From NCBI GenBank assembly GCA_030620065.1, contig JAUXFJ010000062.1, positions 1 through 8,128 of the forward strand: DNA of 8,128 nucleotides, in the 5' to 3' direction. The stretch's first letter is position 1; each line of letters opens with the position of its first letter. A program made the translations under genes and the position numbers. This document shows, piece after piece, positions 6,210 through 8,128 of this stretch. The notes under the pieces are model-generated. The model ran no database searches. It saw only the letters and a program-made list of their open reading frames with translations, and was not told the DNA's origin. This DNA comes from Anaerolineaceae bacterium (GTDB lineage Bacteria > Chloroflexota > Anaerolineae > Anaerolineales > Anaerolineaceae).

Positions 6210-7136
6210 ATGAAAAAAGATTTCTTGGATATCTCAGATCACTCCGGAGAAGAGCTACTCTCTTTGCTAAATTTTTCACTCGATCTGAAGAAAGAGTGGC
6301 AATCTGGAGGGAATAAACCCATTTTAAAAGGCAAGGTCTTGGCCATGGTTTTTCAAAAACCAAGCTTGCGAACACGGGTAAGTTTTGATATGGCAATGCG
6401 CCACTTAGGCGGTGATGCCCTTTATCTCTCACCATCCGAGATTGGGCTTGGTAAACGTGAATCAATAGCGGATGTTGCGCGCGTCCTTTCCGGTTATGTT
6501 GAAGGCATCATGGCTCGAGTATTTGAACATGCACACATCTTGGAATTGGCAAAATGGGCATCAATCCCCGTTATCAACGGCTTGAGCAATTTCAACCACC
6601 CCTGCCAGGCACTTGCTGATGCGCTAACAATCTATGAACATTTCGGTGAGATCAAGGGCTTAAATGTCTGTTACGTAGGAGATGGTAACAACGTCGCTGT
6701 TTCATTAATGCAAATCTGTGCAAAACTGGGTTCAAACTTCATAATAGCCACCCCTGAAGGTTATGATATGCCACAGGTTTCAGTGAATGCAGCAAAAATC
6801 TTTGCGGCTACCAGCGGTTCTAAATTAACATTCCTACGCGACCCGCACGATGCAGTGAAAAACGTTGATGTGATTTATACAGATACTTGGACAAGTATGG
6901 GACAAGAAGAAGAAGCTAAAAAACGCGAGACGATATTCCCCCCCTACCAAGTTAACAATAAATTGGTTTCAGAAGCAAATGAACACGTGATTATTATGCA
7001 CTGCCTTCCTGCACATAGAAATCACGAGATCACAGATGATGTAGCCGATGGACTGCACTCCATGCTCTTCCCGCAAGCACACAATCGCATGCACGCTCAA
7101 AAGGCAATTCTAGCAAGACTCCTTGGTGGCGCATAA
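6210..7136 (+). CDS. argF: Ornithine carbamoyltransferase
   Basis: This 308-residue protein is of normal length and has all family motifs: SLRTR (52-56) and HPCQALAD (130-137) for carbamoyl phosphate, the GDGNN loop (157-161), DTWTSMG (225-231) for ornithine, and HCLP (264-267) with the catalytic Cys. The closing AHNRMHAQKAIL block is also typical. The enzyme is cytoplasmic and converts ornithine plus carbamoyl phosphate to citrulline in arginine biosynthesis. The DxWxSMG motif distinguishes it from aspartate carbamoyltransferase and from putrescine- or acetylornithine-specific relatives. The start is supported by AGGAG at 6200-6204, and a candidate promoter lies upstream. It overlaps by one base (TAATG) the start of an ornithine aminotransferase gene, so the two are probably translated together. 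Whether the enzyme runs in the biosynthetic or the catabolic direction cannot be told from sequence; no arginine deiminase or carbamate kinase gene is in view. Confidence 0.96.
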   Translation: MKKDFLDISDHSGEELLSLLNFSLDLKKEWQSGGNKPILKGKVLAMVFQKPSLRTRVSFDMAMRHLGGDALYLSPSEIGLGKRESIADVARVLSGYVEGIMARVFEHAHILELAKWASIPVINGLSNFNHPCQALADALTIYEHFGEIKGLNVCYVGDGNNVAVSLMQICAKLGSNFIIATPEGYDMPQVSVNAAKIFAATSGSKLTFLRDPHDAVKNVDVIYTDTWTSMGQEEEAKKRETIFPPYQVNNKLVSEANEHVIIMHCLPAHRNHEITDDVADGLHSMLFPQAHNRMHAQKAILARLLGGA

Positions 7137-8128
7137 TGGAAAGCCAATATTTCATCCAGCTTGAAAATCAATTTGGTGCTAACAACTACCAACCACTCGA
7201 TGTTGTGTTGGCCCACGGAGAAGGTGTTTGGGTTTATGATGTCGAGGGGAATCGATACCTAGACTGTTTGAGCGCGTATTCAGCATTAAATCAAGGCCAC
7301 TGTCACCCCAGAATTATGTCAGCAATGATCAACCAAGCCAAGAAACTGACCTTAACGTCCAGAGCCTTTCGAAATGACCAGCTTGGTCTTTTCTATAAAA
7401 AACTTTCAGACATAACAGGCTATCAGATGTCACTTCCGATGAACAGCGGCGCAGAAGCTGTAGAAACCGCCATAAAAGTTGCTCGGAAATGGGCCTATTG
7501 TGAAAAAAAGATTCCAAAATATGCCGCCGAAACCATTGTGGCAGCAGGTAATTTCCACGGTCGCACGATCACGATCGTTTCCTTCTCAACAACACCTTTA
7601 TATAAAGATGACTTTGGCCCTTTCACGCCAGGCTTTAAATTAGTACCTTACGGCGATCTCCAAGCGATTAAGGATGCTATCACACCTAATACGGCATCAG
7701 TGATGCTAGAGCCAATCCAAGGAGAGAGTGGCGTGATTATCCCTCCCAAAGGTTACTTAAAGAATGTATCGTTGCTCTGTAAACAAGAGAACATCCTCTT
7801 TATCGCCGATGAAATCCAGACCGGACTGGGACGTACTGGTAAGCTCTTTGCCAGCCAGCATGAAGATGTCCGGCCGGACATGACGATCGTCGGGAAAGCT
7901 TTGTCAGGCGGATTCTATCCGATATCGGCGGTATTGGCAGGTGAACCGATCCTTGGTTTGATCACGCCCGGTGAACATGGTTCTACATTCGGGGGCAATC
8001 CCCTCGCGGCGGCAGTTGGTATTGCGGCACTCGAAGTCATTGATGAGGAAAATTTAGCACATAAAGCTGCTGAAATGGGAACGTACTTCACGGATCACCT
8101 AAGAGAGATTACAAGCCCACACATCAAA
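7136..8128 (+). CDS. rocD: Ornithine aminotransferase, partial (3' end outside window)
   Basis: The frame opens at the ATG overlapping the argF stop and stays open to the last base, giving 331 residues of a protein usually about 400 long. It is a class III PLP aminotransferase. Visible are GANNYQPL (14-21), AYSALNQGHCHP (47-58), LTLTSRAF (71-78), MNSGAEAVETA (102-112), GNFHGRT (138-144), EPIQGESG (192-199), ADEIQTGLGRTGK (224-236), VGKALSGGFYP (252-262; PLP lysine Lys254) and HGSTFGGNP (281-289). Tyr18, Tyr48 and Arg143 align with the ornithine-contacting Tyr/Tyr/Arg set of ornithine aminotransferases, and the overall match is to OAT rather than acetylornithine aminotransferase (ArgD). It interconverts ornithine + 2-oxoglutarate and glutamate-5-semialdehyde + glutamate, linking arginine, proline and glutamate metabolism. 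It is very likely co-expressed with argF. GC content rises near the 3' end of the visible part. Confidence 0.94.
   Translation, partial: MESQYFIQLENQFGANNYQPLDVVLAHGEGVWVYDVEGNRYLDCLSAYSALNQGHCHPRIMSAMINQAKKLTLTSRAFRNDQLGLFYKKLSDITGYQMSLPMNSGAEAVETAIKVARKWAYCEKKIPKYAAETIVAAGNFHGRTITIVSFSTTPLYKDDFGPFTPGFKLVPYGDLQAIKDAITPNTASVMLEPIQGESGVIIPPKGYLKNVSLLCKQENILFIADEIQTGLGRTGKLFASQHEDVRPDMTIVGKALSGGFYPISAVLAGEPILGLITPGEHGSTFGGNPLAAAVGIAALEVIDEENLAHKAAEMGTYFTDHLREITSPHIK

Noticed and set aside
6181..6465. Minus-strand open frame of 94 codons across the argF start
   Set aside because: It is antisense to clear argF coding sequence with no family resemblance; a shadow frame.

Overview
The window holds ten protein-coding regions, all on the + strand and tightly packed. 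The only gap longer than about 30 bases is 99 bases before the ornithine carbamoyltransferase gene. The DNA has moderate to low GC. The best fit is a Chloroflexota bacterium, probably class Anaerolineae. This is an inference from the Pro/Thr-rich linker after the ComEA membrane anchor, the set of monoderm-type genes (DUF1385/YqhQ, ComEA, PgpH) and the general look of the proteins. No rRNA or other taxonomic marker is present.

Region 1 (1-2771): the C-terminal part of an M20-family dipeptidase/metallopeptidase cut by the window start, then a DUF1385 (YqhQ-like) multi-pass membrane protein, then a membrane-anchored SLBB + helix-hairpin-helix protein of the ComEA type (DNA uptake), then a 212-residue protein with the His/Asp motifs of the zinc-dependent phospholipase C / Het-C-like fold. 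Gaps are 20, 8 and 4 bases, so this looks like one transcription unit.

Region 2 (2797-6110): yqeY (GatB/YqeY-domain protein), a PgpH-type 7TM-HD c-di-AMP phosphodiesterase, ybeY (endoribonuclease of rRNA maturation) and an 80-residue single-pass membrane protein. Starts and stops nearly touch or overlap (8-base gap, 8-base overlap, ATGA overlap). The order yqeY-pgpH-ybeY resembles the Bacillus yqeY...phoH-yqfF-yqfG cluster, without phoH. A perfect TATAAT placed so that transcription would begin at or next to the yqeY start codon suggests an internal, possibly leaderless promoter.

Region 3 (6111-8128): a short AT-rich gap with a candidate promoter, then argF (ornithine carbamoyltransferase) overlapping by one base the start of an ornithine aminotransferase (rocD) that runs off the window end. 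The pair ties two ornithine-consuming or ornithine-producing enzymes to one message.

Most of the window is ordinary chromosomal housekeeping. I found no mobile element, CRISPR array, tRNA/rRNA or defence system. The least explained items are the phospholipase-like protein behind comEA, the 80-residue membrane protein, and the possible leaderless promoter of yqeY.
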